Below are positions 1 to 13,475 of a stretch of DNA of 64,000 nt, piece by piece. The stretch comes from Montifringilla adamsi (Eukaryota > Chordata > Aves > Passeriformes > Passeridae): contig JAGGNK010013114.1 of assembly GCA_017590115.1 (NCBI GenBank), positions 3,266,992 to 3,330,991 of the forward strand, read 5' to 3'. The notes beneath the pieces were generated by a model. That model did no database searches and was not told the origin of the DNA. It saw only the letters and a program-made list of their open reading frames with translations. Within the stretch, counting starts at the first letter, position 1. Each line of letters begins with the position of its first letter. Both the position numbers and the translations under genes were made by a program.

Positions 1-2999
1 TGGCATGTGCTGGGACCCTGCCCCAGACCCCGCAGCCCTGCTCTTCTGCGTGGCCACACGAAGCTCGAGGGGGGCCGGCAATGGCAAAGCCCCCTTGCTC
101 CCATGGCAGCCGGCCCTGTTGCCCCCAGCAGTGCACAGCACCCCTTGGTAGCCCCACACTGCTGTGGTCAGGGCCAGCAACACTCCCCTGGCTGCTAAGG
201 CTGCGAGCACCAGCCCTGCACAGCTGAGCCTCCACGGCCCTGGCAGGAACAGCCGCAGGCGGTGCAGGGGTGGCCCTGCTGCCAGAGGCATTCAGTGCCT
301 GTTGTCTGCTCTGGTACCCCAAGGTCCCGTTGAGCTGCTCCATGTGGTGGCACAGAGCTGGGCACTGACACCCAGGGAGTCACAGCAAAGCAGCACAGGG
401 ACTGTGTGCTGTGTTGAAGAGCTGAAACAAGTGGTACCACTGGCAGGACACAAAGCAGAGCCTTCCTATAGATGCTTGCTCCAGGTGACATCTGGTCCCA
501 GTTATGGGCATGGATATGGCAAGGAGCTTGGATGGATGAGGCACCCAGGTCTGTTCAGTTCCAGTCGGAGCCTTTGATGAAATCCCTGTACTGACCAAAG
601 ACTGACTTTGAAGGGCAGACAACCTCCTGCAGAGGTTGGCATTCTCCAAGCATTGAGAGAGAAAATATTTAATGGCTTAAAAAGGAGAAGGGGACAATGG
701 AGCAGTTTAGAAAATGCAATTTCCTCAACAGCTTTGTGATTGGAAGAACTGGCACTATAAAAGGGGAAACCAAACTTGTGGGAGGGATGAAATTATTTTC
801 CCCAAGCCCAATAATCACCCTGGCTTAGAGCTAGGAGGTTTTGCTCCTGTTGTCACACACAAACTGTGAAATATGGTGCATGTCTATCTAGCTGCACTTC
901 AGTTGCCCTCACTTTCACCATCAATGTAATCTTTAGTGATGCTTGGGGAAGGAAAAGTGTTTTCCTCCATGTTTCACAGTTTTTCTCTTGCTCTCACAGA
1001 CTCTTAATCCTTTGTGCTCCCCTTGATTTTCTCAGTGCTGCTCAGTCCTGGGAACCCTACCTGGAATAAGCAAAAACAAGTTACAGTGGAGACAAAAGTG
1101 ACCAAAAAAAAGTTGCACTTTACAGCAGATCTAAAAGAGTCAACCAGGGTATGATTTCCAAATTATACCCTGTTACTCAGTAGTCAAAAAACACAAGAGC
1201 AGCCAGTACAGATGAATATTCACCTGATTTTACAGTGTAATTGCTTCTCACTTAAAATTTGCCCTTTTCTTCCTATTTCTCCCAGCATAACAACGTGCTT
1301 CCTGCGTTTTCCCTGCTCTTCAGTATCAGCATGTGCTTTGAGTCCTGTAGAGCTGGAGAGGAATTACTAACAGAAATGAAAAATAACTCTGATCCTCTTA
1401 CTCTTGCATGCACAAAATTCTTAGCAAAATACAAAAAAAAAAAAAAAAAAAAAAAAAAACATTTCTCTTGTCTTGAACTTACACAGTGTCAATGGCAAAG
1501 CAAAGTCTAAGGGCATAAATAAGGTGAAGTGATGCTCTGTGGTGATGCAGAGACTGAAGTGACTGAGTTTTAAACAGTGTCCCTACACATTGTCCTTCCT
1601 GATATAGCCATAAAGCTCAGCTTCCAGCTTTTCTCTGCACTCCTCTTCTTGTGGTACTTTCCTGCCTGCTCCCGGTGGGTACCTGGATGATACAAAGAAG
1701 GATACCTGCTGCTCAGATAGCTGAGATCACTTCTGAGTTCACTTGAAATCCCAGTCAGGAACTTTCTGTCTTTACTGTTTTGTAATCAAAGATGCAGAGG
1801 GCACAGTTCAGCCAGGATGTGTTTGCCGGGCTGCGTGCTCATGGTATGTGTGCTCTTGGGTACAGACCAACTGTGTGAGCACAGTTCCTTCCCTCACACT
1901 GCAAATACATCCTCTTCCATCAGGGCATCCTCCTTTCAAATACCTATTTTTAAGGTCCCCTATCAAAATCTCAGAATTATTAGGAGAAACTGTTTTTTAT
2001 TGCCACACTTTCCTTGATATAGCTCTTGTGCTGTACCAAAGATGGCTTCTGTTGAGTGTGTTTTTGTCCAGATGTTGGAGCTTGCTCTGGAGGTTGTTTC
2101 TGCCTGGCTGGGGGGCCCAGGAAAACAGAGTGGTCACTTGTGCAGGTGGGACCATGCTGAGTCACACGAGTAGGATCCTGGTTTGGCAGGAAATGCGGCA
2201 GGCTGTGGGGGATAGCCTCAGCGCTGGTGTGGTACCTGAGGCAGAGCAACTGCGTATCAGGGTGTGATCACTGATTTGGTAAGAGGCTTCTAGAAACCCT
2301 CAAGCAGGGAGTGTAAGTGACATCCGTGTCATGAGCTAAAGTGATGTGGCATCTCATGTGAGCAGCGAGGGTTGGGCTGAGAGCAAAGCGATGCTGCTTA
2401 CAACAGGGGCCTCACACCTCCATCCCTGTTTTTAGTAGGAAATCCATTGGAAGGGGCACTGCCTGTCTGCATGTGTATGCTCCCACTTTGCCTTTGTGAG
2501 TGGACCCCAAGAAACAAGCAGGGAGCAGACTGGAAAAGGGTGGCACAAAAGGCACCCTAGGCCTTGCTGGGCCTTTGTGGTGCTCCCTGCAAATGTCTCT
2601 CCCTTCCTCATCCCCTGCTGGCGGTTTGGGCTTGGCTCTTGGGCAGCAGCAACACACAGCTCCTTGCCTGCTGTGGGGAGCACGAGGCTCACATGGCCCA
2701 GTTGGAGATTTGACCAAAATGTGTTAAAAGCATTTCCTCAAATAGTCCATTTTAATTTTAATAAGTCATATTTAGTAGCCTTAAGGACACTGACTGTGTG
2801 AAAGGGAAAGGGTTGTGTACTGAAAACAAAGTGGGATGAATGGGTGCCGTGTGAAGGGCTGCTGAGAGTTTGGTGTGGGGTGAGAGGCATCACATCTTCC
2901 TTAAGAGAGAGGAGCCCTTGCCATGTGGTTGAAAAGTATGGTGGGATTGACAGGGGAAGCACTTTGAGAAATGTTCTTTTAGATTAAACAACAAATTTC
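1..2999. other. intergenic, no gene seen
   Basis: GC-moderate sequence with short open frames on both strands, none with recognisable domains, codon bias or splice structure. It holds a 27-base A run at 1433-1459. A TATA-like CTATAAAAG lies at 755-763 just after an inverted CCAAT at 739-743; their spacing is too tight for a normal promoter. A perfect AP-1/MARE-like TGCTGAGTCA is at 2155-2164. By synteny this should be the interval between BBX and CD47, which is inference only. Confidence 0.6.
1433..1459 (+). repeat. poly(A) run, 27 bases
   Basis: An uninterrupted A homopolymer. No retrogene or SINE body is recognisable immediately 5' of it, so I treat it as a simple repeat rather than a retroposon tail. 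Confidence 0.9.
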
Positions 3000-3850
3000 T
3001 GCATGCACATACAGATTAGATCTTCGTAACGCGGCAGGCTTTGATAGTGTACTGCAGCATTATTGCTATTTATAATCGACAATTACTAACACTATAATCC
3101 AGTAAATTTAGTGGTAGCAATTACAGCAACATAAATAGCAATCCAGATGACTAAAGGCATTGCTGTCAATGCAGCTATAACATTAGACAAGGAAGTTGGA
3201 GGGATGATATCAGGACTCGATATGTGAGCTTGGGTCTGCTAGTCTTTTATATACCATTTTTAATATACTTCCTGAAATGAAGCTTCAGAAAGGTACACTG
3301 CCTCTTTAAAATTAGTCTAGGAACTACAGGTAGTTCACATTATTTTTAAAATAATAAATCTATATATATATATATCTATATTAAAATATATATGTATACA
3401 TAAGTTTGCTAGCCTACCTTGTGGAAAGGCTGCAGCTAAATTAAGTCTGAGCTAATATTGTATTACCATGGTCTTCTGGTTTGTAGATAGCCCTTCCTTA
3501 TTAGATGAGGTTCTGTTTTTGCTCCACAGAAGGTGCCTGTGTATATAACTCCTTTGTATTGCTTTCTGCAGAGTCCCTTATATATTTCTTACTACTAATG
3601 CTGTGTAGAAAAGGAAATCCAGAGATTTTACTACTGATAATTAACCATTAATGGCCATTAGCAAAATAAAGATTTAGTTGTTTGGGAAACAGATTATTTA
3701 TATTGTGTATGGTTTATTGCCTGATAACTTGTTTGGTGACTGGATATTCTTTTCCTTCTCCTGGTCCTTTTCTGCTTTTTCCAGCTATGGTGTTTACTCC
3801 TCACTTTGATTATCTAGCAGGCAATAAAGTATATTGTATGTTTTGAAGCC
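3000..3850. promoter_or_regulatory. AT-rich homeodomain-core-dense block, candidate conserved non-coding element
   Basis: Base composition drops sharply to AT-rich compared with both flanks. The block is dense in TAAT/ATTA cores (for example around 3060-3130, 3435-3465 and 3635-3665), with no open frame and no recognisable transposon. Such blocks in intergenic deserts are often conserved developmental enhancers. That is inference from composition only, since no alignment could be made. Confidence 0.3.
3361..3400. repeat. (TA)n low-complexity tract
   Basis: About 40 bases of alternating T and A with a few interruptions, inside the AT-rich block. Confidence 0.85.
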
Positions 3851-6643
3851 AAGTGGTGTGCTCCTTACTCGTGCAGCACAGGGAGCCAGGGCTGCTGCGG
3901 GGCAGGAGGTGGCTCTGCAGCCACAGCTGGCACCTCTCCTGCTGGAGCAGCCAAGGACACCTGGACACCAGGACAGCAGCCTGGCAGTTCCTGCTCCATA
4001 GGAGGGAGTACAGCCAGGAGCCGTCAGAGCTTTGCTTCCTCGGCCATCCCTAAGGACATGAGGAGACCTTGTGGATGCAGAAGAGTCAATGCATATCTTC
4101 TAAACTCATAACCACCCCTTTTACGTCTCTGGCATGGACAGCAGTGACAGTGGCAAGTACTGTCACTGGCAGCTTCTGGCTCTCTCGACAGCCTCACGCT
4201 GCTGGTTTTCACCTCTGGGAATGGACATCAGCAGAGCTCTGTGCTCATGCCAGGCTCAGGCCCTGTAACAGCAGGGGCACTCTGTGCTCTCCTACTCACA
4301 AGGCAGTGCATCCTCCATGCCACAGCCAGGCAGCGTGTGCTGAAACACTGCTCCAGGCAACACACGCGCACCCAGACGGACCTGATCTGTTTGTTTGGGG
4401 CTGCATTGCTTTGGTTTGTTTTGCTTTCAATGGGGAGCCAAGTTCTGCGTGGCAGTTCCTCCTTCCTGACATCTGGCAGATTTTTTTTCTGGTTTTTTTC
4501 AAAAACTTCACTGCCAGATGCAACTGGTGAGGGTGCTCCCTTGACTGTGTTTGCAGGAAGAGCACATCCTTCTCTGCTGCATTCCCTTCCTCAGCTGTGG
4601 CTGCTCAAAGGTCACCTCAGTGCTCTGTGTCACCCCCCAAGGGGACACAGAGCGCTGCCCTGTGCTTTGCCCTCCCCTCAACAGCCCTAGTGCAGCACGA
4701 GGGGCTGCAGTCAGGCCGCTCACCCAACCACACCAGCTCTTCCCCAGCAGCTGGGATGTGGGTGCATGGCCCTGCTCCTGTGCAGCGGCTCAGGGGACAG
4801 GGGGAGCAGAGTAAACTCACCTCCCAGTGAAGATCCTAAAAAACAAACAGCTTTGGCATCTGGGGAAATGAAGCTGCTAAAAAACTCAGCGTCATTTTCT
4901 GGTGTTTGTTTTGCCCCGTTCCACCCTGAAGCAAAAGTTGAAATGGTGGCACTGCAGAAAAGCTTCCCAAAAAACAGTAAAAACCTCTCATTTGTAAGTC
5001 AAAACAGAATTATTTTTTTTGTTTCAGTTCTGACCTTCACATCTTTTGCTGCTTTTTGTATGGCTGTATGTGTGCATGCCACATATAAGTATACCTCAGT
5101 CCGTCCTTATTAGTAAATAATAGAATTGTTCCCTGGGTACTGGTGCTCTAGATGGTGGCAGCTGTGAACATGACAGTATTTTTGCAGTTTTGCCTTTGTG
5201 CAGCCCTGCTCAAGCTCCTGCCTATTGCCCTCTGGTCCCTGCACCACAAGCTAGGTTTCTTGGAGAGAGGGGACAGGCACAGGCTGCTGCACATGGCCCC
5301 TTGAAAAGTACAAGCTTCCAGTTTGGTCCTTTACCATCTGCACCTCTCCTGCTGGGGAAAAAAAAAAATATGCTTTTTATAAGTATCTATGGGTTTTTTT
5401 ATTTTATTTTTTTTTCATCAGCAGAGAAGATGAGCCAGAGACTTGCATCCAGGAAATGGCTGGCATCATCTTGCTGTGCTTTCTGCATGATGGGGAAAAA
5501 GATCACTCCCACTTCTAAGCAGTGAGGCTTCTCCCTTGGACCTTGACCCTCACAAATAATCTTCTTATGTCCTTAGATGCCTGTGCCAGGAATTGGCCTC
5601 ATTTTCACATCCCACCTGGAGAAATCAGTTGGTGAAGTAGGCAGCAGCAAAGCTGGTGGCTCTGAGTGGGTACAGCAGCCCACAACGTCTATATTCAGCA
5701 ACTAATGAGCACTGGAGAAGTCTCAATTATGAAGCATATTTTATATGCATGTGTCTGTATTGTATATTTTTTCCTTTTTAAAATTGCTAATTAGGGCATA
5801 TTTATGACTGACAGTTTGGGTGTTAGTTTTTTGTTTTCCATAGGGCAAATTGGATCCTCAGAGGCTTTTTTGCCAGCACAAATGAGATGAGCAAAAAGAA
5901 GGGCTGCCTCAGGTAGCTGGGGAAGGTAAATCCCTTCCTCTCCACATCAGTCCAGCTGATAATCACAGGGACTGTTTGTACAAACAAAATTAACCTTGTG
6001 TTTGTGCTGGGCCTGGTGTCCTCAGAGGAAGCCCAGGGCAGCAGGGGCTCCTAGATTTGTGGAGAGAAGGCTTGGGTGTGCTCCAGGCTGTGGTTTGGTA
6101 TTCCCACATCTTCAGCCACAGACTGGAGCTCTTCTGTCTTTTGTTTCACCATTTGGTGAATGGTTTGAGCCAGCTTGCCAAAGCCAAGATCTTGCACCCA
6201 GAGAACAAAGAAATGCTTTCCAGCTGATGGAAGTCTGACAAAGGGCAGTGAGGAGCTACTTGGTTTGGGTGAAAGCAGAGTGAGGCAGGGGATGACCCTC
6301 CAGGCTGTCCCAACCCAGTGGATTCAGGAAATGGCGTTGGTTATCAGCTCAGCAGTTTCAGGACATCTGACTGGCAGGGTTATTGGGGTTTAGAGCAAAA
6401 AATGGGCAACTGATTTAGGGCAAAAAATGGGCACTGTTTCAACCTGCAAGTCCTGGGGCTCAACTGTGTGAGCATCCTGACAGCTTGTGGGTTTCCATCT
6501 GCTGCACAGGGGCTGGGTTGAACAAGACCCTTTGAGGTAGGAGCTCATTCCTGGCCAGCCAGGCCCTCTTCAAGCAGCCAGATCCTCCAGGGTGGTTGGT
6601 GTTGAAATGCTTGCTGTGAAGGGAAGCTTCAAATCCATGTCAT

Positions 6644-6668
6644 TTAAATAAATAAATAAATAAATAAA
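6644..6668 (+). repeat. (AAAT)n microsatellite
   Basis: About six tandem copies of the tetranucleotide TAAA/AAAT. Confidence 0.9.
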
Positions 6669-9600
6669 GCTGGGCACCATGAGCCATTTGGGGCTGGAAT
6701 CATCATCCACCTCCCCCCCTTACTGTATATCATCAGCTTCCTCTTCATTTAGATAGATTGGAGGACACACTTGGGCTGGCACTTAAATGCCCATCATAAG
6801 GACAATTAAATTAATTAGAAGCCTGATACTGCAAGGCACAGAGGAGAACCCTCTGTGTCAGTGGTGCTCATAGATGAAAAATCTTAACCAAAGTGCTCCA
6901 CCTTTTCTGGTCCTAGTTTCTCTCTAGCTAACTAGAAAGGGTTTTGTCACTAATATGTTTTACTCATTGTACTTTCTTGAGCTTTCTGTGCTATAAATGG
7001 TTGATACATAGCCTGTTCTGATGGCACACCATGAGATTTAAAATACCATGTGAGAGGAAATTTGCCTGCAAATTTTCAGCAATTCTTTTTTATTCAGGTA
7101 GAGTTGGGGAAAGGAAAACCAAATGCAAATATTCTCAGTGCTAGCCTTCCCTTGGAAGGGAAATCTAGAAGAAGCCTGGGAAGAAGGTTTTTCTCCCAGG
7201 ATCTCCAGCAGTTGTGCACAGCAGGAGGGCTGGGGAGCTCTGCAGTTTCTTACTGTGCTTATACTGCTTTTAGTTAAAGAGATTTAACTGTGCCAACCTC
7301 CCAGGACATGTAAGCAAGTCATGGTGGCATGACAGGGTGGCAACAGCACGCTGGTGCTCATCTGTCCTGGTGTCCCTGTTGCTCAGAGGCCAGTTTTGGC
7401 CCACAGCACATCCCCACCATTCACCCGAAGACCTGTGATTTGCACAGGAAGGCAGAGCTGCCTTCAACCCAGAGCCCATGAGTCACTTTGCCGGGGGTCT
7501 GGAGCACCCCTCTGTGAAAGCAGAGTGACAGAAATCCGGCCGTCTGTCGGGAGCCCTGGATTTATGGCCTGCACATCTCACTGTCCAACAGTGAGCTGCT
7601 GGTCCTTTATTAGTTTTGGGGTCTTTTCAACAGGCACCATAAAGGAGATGGCAGGATTGATGGAAAAGCCCCAGCCACATGGCAGAAGGCAGGCAGCCCT
7701 CGGAGGGATTTAATTCTACCAGGCATTTCTTACTGCTGTTCTTCCTGGGAGGGATGCTTTCACTGCCCTACCCTAAATGCACTTGAACTCAGTGGAGTTT
7801 CACCACATGAGAAATTGGCCTGGCTTGGCCCCTGCTTTCTTAATCTCCAGATCCTTGGTATAAGTAAATGACAGTCAGAAAATGTCTTTTTACAAGCAGG
7901 TCCTTTAAAGGCCAACAGAAAATATTCATATGTATTTGTGTGTAATAGAATGATTCCCTTGCTTTACATGTTACTGAAAAAAAACCCCAGTGTATTCATA
8001 ACTCATGGACTTTTATGGCAAATTTTAGTTGTCTGAAAAGTGTGGATTAGTGATATACTTGATTCATCCTTTGGGGGCTGCAGTATGGTTGATTCATCAC
8101 TACAGCTTTAGCTGGGTGTTTAATGTCCTTTTCCTTTTCTTCTTCCCCCCGCTGTCTGCACGTCTATTTCCTGTTGATTTTAACAGGTATTGGACCTGCT
8201 GTTTCCTCTGAAATGTTTGAAAAATCATGGTGTTTTCCTTAGGGAAGCGTGCAGAGCACAGGGATGCAAAGGCTGAAGTCAGCAGCTGCCCCTTTGCCCC
8301 CCGGGGCTGACAGCCAGGGCTGCCACCCATTTCTCATGTGCTTTGCTTTCTTCTTCCAGAAGCAACAGAGCTGGGTCCAGCAGCTCTGAGAAAACACCAG
8401 TAATGAAGAAGATTGAACTTGGAGGGAAGGGAAGATCCCCTGCAGCACAGTGGAGGTGTCTGCCCAAGTGGAAAAAAAAAAGGAAGAGGGAAGGGGAAAA
8501 GAGGAAATATCCCTGGTGTGAGTTCACTAATTCTGATGGAAGGCTTATGCCTTCAAAGGCTGGGACTGCAGAACTGCCCTGGATGTGAATCCCCACCCTT
8601 GCAGAGTGCTGCCACCCTCCCCTCCTGCCTGCCCCTGCTCCAAGCCTTGTCCCTGTTTCCCAGGTGTCTGTGTGAGCACTGGCAAGGCTTGGCATCTTGT
8701 AGAGCAGGACTGATCTCCTGGCTGAGCCACTTAGGATGAAGGAAAATGCTGCTTGCTTTTCCCTGCTCCCTGGCTCATGCTCTTGGCCTCACAATTTTCT
8801 CCCAGATCAGGCCAAAAAGGGGTCTGTGAGTACTTTTCTGGAAAGCTCTCCTGCTTTTCTGTGCTGTGCAAATTCAATTCAATCGACATCAGCTGAGGCA
8901 CCACATCCGCTACCTGGAGCAGGGAGCATATTCATGGTCTAACAAAATAAAACCCTATTCTCTATTAATATTCTCTATTAATATAAAACCCAGACTCTAT
9001 TAATTCAGTTACTGAAAGGCGTAATCACAATTAACTAATTAATGCTATTTTTTTGTTATTTTACCCTTTCCATTCTTTGCTACTGCCTGCCTGGAGATGT
9101 ATCTTATTACAGAGTTTTAAGCCAGTTCCTGGCTCTGTCTCTGCAGAGGACTCTCACTCTCCAAAACATCTGACTTTAGGAATGCCTCCAATGGCTTCCC
9201 TTTGCCAAGCAAAGCATTTCCCAAGATATATCTGATTTTGAGGCAGTTTTTCTTTTGTTTTTCCTTTTTATAACTAGCCATTAAAGGTAAACCACCTCCC
9301 ATGACCCAGGGCACTGGAGGGAGGAGGACAATGACACACCCTTCCCACCTGGCTCATCAAAGTCATCAGAGTCAGTTTAAATTGCCATAAGCCTGGGGAG
9401 ATGCTGGATATTTCTCAGGCTTCAACGATGTTGCTCCAGCTCTCAAGAGCTGTTAAGCTGGCACCATTTATATTTACGTAAACCAGTTTATTCCACCCTC
9501 ATCCCTCTTCCCCAGACTTATTTCAGCCAGTGAGGTGATCCAGGCTGAACCCCTGCCTGAACATGAAAAGGCTTTGGCTGGCTGGTACAGGCAGAGTTCA

Positions 9601-10528
9601 GCTGCAGCATTTGGTGGCAATGCAGATATTCACAGCAGCCCTGTGGAGGAAGGGTGGTGCAAGTGGAGCTTCTCCTGAGTGAAACACTTGAAGTGTATGT
9701 GCAGCAAAAAGAACCCAAGCTCTGAGGCTCAGCTGTAGTTTCATCACTTTTTGACACTGCAGTCAAGATTTAGGGGTCATGCTTCTGAGAGCAGCATCAA
9801 ACACCAGGCGTCACACCCCTGGAGGCACCCTGGTATTGCTGGGAGAGGGAAATGCTATTGAGCAACTTCCAGAAAGACTGGAATCAGTGCAGAATCATGA
9901 AAAATAATGCAGCCCAATCCAAAGCTTTCTCTTAATTTTTAATCATTTAGGAAATTCAGTGGTTCTCAAACTGTGTGCCCATAGGTTATCAGTCTTCTGC
10001 ACACCCAGGCAAGCCAGTGATGCTTTTCAGGTAGCACAGGGCATACTTGTGTGAGTACACTGCCGTTGTGGTGTCAGAGCTCCCTGTATCCACAGCTTAC
10101 ACTGAATGGGTGCTGTTGCAAGCTAAGCCACAACAAGCTCTATCCTGATGTCCACACCAGATATTCAGGCTATACCATAGGTAAGGGGAGCTGACCCAAA
10201 ACACCCAGCCAGGGGGGACAAATCCCAGTCAAACCCAAGGGACCCCTTGCAACCACCAAATTGCAGCCAGATTTGCTGCAAAACTGGTGCACTCAGTAAT
10301 GCTTTGGCTTATGCTGGATCCTCCTGGCAGGGGCATGGTGGTGCATGTGCATTCATTTTTTTCTGTAATGAGTTGGCAGCTCCAGGCTGGACATGCACCA
10401 AAAAAAAGCCAGCTCTAAGAAGGATCCCCCTTTGGGCATCTTCCAGCCTTCTGTGCATGTGCATGGGGACAGACAGACGGACTACACCCAGTGGTGTGTA
10501 AAACCCTGAAACCTCGATACAGAGGCAG

Positions 10529-10582
10529 TGACTCAGCTGTCTTGTTTTAGTCCATTGCAGGAAATTATTTGCTAATGAGTCA
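10529..10582. promoter_or_regulatory. paired AP-1 heptamers
   Basis: TGACTCA at 10529-10535 and TGAGTCA at 10576-10582 are both perfect AP-1 sites 47 bases apart. Between and beside them are AATTATTTGCTAAT-like homeodomain cores. The cluster looks enhancer-like, but function cannot be judged from sequence alone. Confidence 0.3.
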
Positions 10583-12303
10583 TTTGAAAAATCACCCATG
10601 TGTGACCTTGTCATGCTGCTTTGCCTTAGTGGCTGAGGGGGAGGTAGAGGGGCCTTAGGGAGAGCCAGCCTGGGCTCAGGTCCTGTCCAGGAGGGCCACT
10701 GGGCCACCAGAGCAGTGTCAGTCATCCATGGGTGCAAAGGAGCACAAGCACAGGTTAAAGTCCAACCTTGCCACCCCTCAGCAGGTGCACACATGCACAC
10801 ATCTCAGTTTTTAAGTGCAGGCTGTGCTGCAGAAAGGGGAAACCAAAACCCTGTGTGCAGAGCTGGCTTTGAGCAGCGATAAAACTGAGGGCAGACACCA
10901 GCCTATGAAAATAAAAGCAGCATTTTCTCTGTCCCATTCCCAGAGCGCTCCCATCTCCGTGTGCTGGGGGCTGGTGGCTGGTGTGCAAGCAGGGACAGAG
11001 GCCCCGGCTGGCTCTGTGTGCTCAGGTCACAAGGGCTGAGCAAAACCAGCAGCAGTGGTGTCTCCACTGGGACCATGTCACTGAGTGGACTTCAGCACCA
11101 AGTTTGGGCTCTCTTTTCCTGCTGCATCCACACAGCATTAGAACACCTGGGGTCTCCAGCACTGCTAACTGAATAAATGCAGCAGTCTCTGGAACAGCTG
11201 CTTTTCCAGCAGCTGGTCTGCTGCTGTTCAGAAGAAATGTTATTTCTAACTACTCTATGGCTTTCTCATGCTGTCTCCATGGAAGGTTTTTCTTAGATCA
11301 GATATTTATATCACATCAAGTATTTGTTGTGTGAGAATGGCAGGGCTGGTGGTGAAGACCCAGGGTCTAACACCACCATGAACCAGCACTGGCAAACGTC
11401 ATTTGAGAGCCAAGGGAAGGAGATAAAGCTGAAGCCACCCAAACCCCATTGCAATGAGGGAAGGAACTTGCTGTTTCAAGTAAACACTTGTTGTGAACCT
11501 GGAGTGATATCCAAGTGCTGCAGGAAGCACACACAGGTCAATGTTTTGAGGAACCCCTCACCCCCCACATGATGTATTTACACCCTGAGCAATCTGCAGG
11601 GAACTGAAGAGAATTGTTTGCAAATGCCCAGGAAACAAAAAACATTTCTTTTAAAACTTTAATTCATAGCTCAAACACAGCTTGAAAATCTGTCCACAGA
11701 CATTGCAATGTTTGGTGGTGTTGAAGCTGGGTGAGGCCATGGTTTAATGCCAGCTCATGGAGGGAGGGTGAGCGAGTCAGTGAGAGACCACCCTGCCATT
11801 GTCTTCATATAAACAGAAGAATAAAAGCAGTCTAAGTAAGAAAGAGAGATCATTCACTAAAATATTTGCCTAGACCAGATGGCTCTGGTGACTCAGACAA
11901 AATACTCCCCCTGCTACAAGCCAGCTGTAAAAGAACCATGGTTTGCCATTTAGGAAAAATGACACAGCGTGGTGCAGAGCCTATCTAGGAAACATAGGGG
12001 AGGGGAAAAAAGCACTCACATGTCCCATTTAAAAATTGAAAAGGTTTATCTGGATCATTTCTCCAGTCTAGCACCAGCTTGGTAGTGCCTATGTGCAAGG
12101 ATGGGGTATGGGACAGATCAGGGATTGATTTGTTACTCAGCATTTTTTGCTTTAATAAGTTAAAATAAATGAGAACTTTGAAGTAGGTGTTTTAAAACTG
12201 CTTATTTTAATCATCTGAATTTAAATTTGGCTTTATTTTTCTGCTTCCATAAAGAAAAGGCGGTATTTCAAAAGCTCAGGGCTTCTGTTCAAACGATTCA
12301 CTC

Positions 12304-12329
12304 TGATGATACCATCTGATGATACCATC
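12304..12329 (+). repeat. perfect 13-bp tandem duplication
   Basis: TGATGATACCATC occurs twice in direct succession (12304-12316 and 12317-12329) with no mismatch, consistent with a recent slippage duplication. Confidence 0.9.
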
Positions 12330-13438
12330 TGAATCAAAACAAAGCATGGACCCAACAGTCACACTCACTAAGGGAGAATTAAATCACTAAAGACAGTTTC
12401 TAGTCTTTATGAATAACCATGACAGTTTCCCCCAATTGCTCTCTTCTAGCTTTATTTTAGTAGATACAATCCTCTGCACTAAGAGAATTCATGCCAGTTG
12501 GAAAAGCATTCAAGACAAACAGCCTCTGGAGGCAAGATGGGCCCTGAAGCATCCCAAATGCATGGACTGGTCATTAAAATGTAATGCTGACCATCCCCCT
12601 CCTCACAGGATGGCTTTTGGCTCAGGACATACACAGAGTTTCAGAGCTTCCCAGGAAACAACAGCATTTTTGTGAACTGCAGGCTGTACCCAAGAAAAGG
12701 AGCCACAAACCACTGTCATCATGATCTCTCATGACCCAGAACGCTATCTGGCCTCATGCATGGGTCCTCAAGTCCCCAGTCTTCTTCCAGCCAAAAGCAC
12801 ACCTTGCCCATCCCAGGAATCCCAAGAGGTTTGGGTTTTTTCCCTTTCCATGAAACTTTGTTTCAGACTGTCACTGTATCCTTTCTCACACACTTCCCCA
12901 CCAGTAGTCAAGTCTGTCCCATCTCGACAGGAGGTTTTTCCTGCAGTCCAGCTCCCAGAACAGCAACATCCATCCTGGCAGTCTGATTACCATTTTTACA
13001 GATGTCTGCCCTGCTGTGGGCTGAGATGAAGTCCTGGGGTTGCAGTGAGGCATTGCAAACTGGAGGTGCATCAGTGCAGCCTCAATCCTGCGTCACCAGA
13101 GGAGTCACGCGTGGGAGCCCCTTCTGCTGCGCTGACCTGCTGTGTGAGGAGTGCAGTCCATCCCAGCCTGCTGCTTCAGCTCCTCCCTGTGCGTTCCCAG
13201 CACTGCTTGTGGCAGCAGCTCCTGTGCAGATGGATGTGGTTGAAAATTTTTCAATTTTTCATTGGTTGCTCTTGAGCTGTTGAAACATTAACATGAGCAT
13301 CGGCAAAAGGAATTTTGAAAGTGTCTGGTCTGTCTCTCCACCCTTGTGCAGAGCCAGCTTTTTGTCTGCTCTGCTGCAGGTCTGGGGAAGTGATTCTTGC
13401 ACCTTTCATTCCTCATGTTGTCATGCCCTGCCACAGCT

Positions 13439-13475
13439 TTTTTTTCTTTTTTCTTTTTTTTTTTTTTTTTTTTAA
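13439..13475 (+). repeat. T-rich homopolymer tract
   Basis: Almost pure T with three C interruptions. On the minus strand it is an A-rich tract. No retroposon body is recognised next to it. Confidence 0.85.

Noticed and set aside
738..763. CCAAT plus TATAAAAG as a promoter
   Set aside because: The elements are only about a dozen bases apart, unlike real CCAAT-TATA spacing, and no downstream exon is recognisable.
1743..2267. 174-codon plus-strand open frame
   Set aside because: Low-complexity, cysteine- and tryptophan-rich translation typical of random GC-rich sequence; other frames are open over parts of it. No homology recognised.
6273..6330. Possible CR1 tail (GGGGATGACCCTCCAGGCTG)
   Set aside because: Too short and without flanking CR1 sequence to call.
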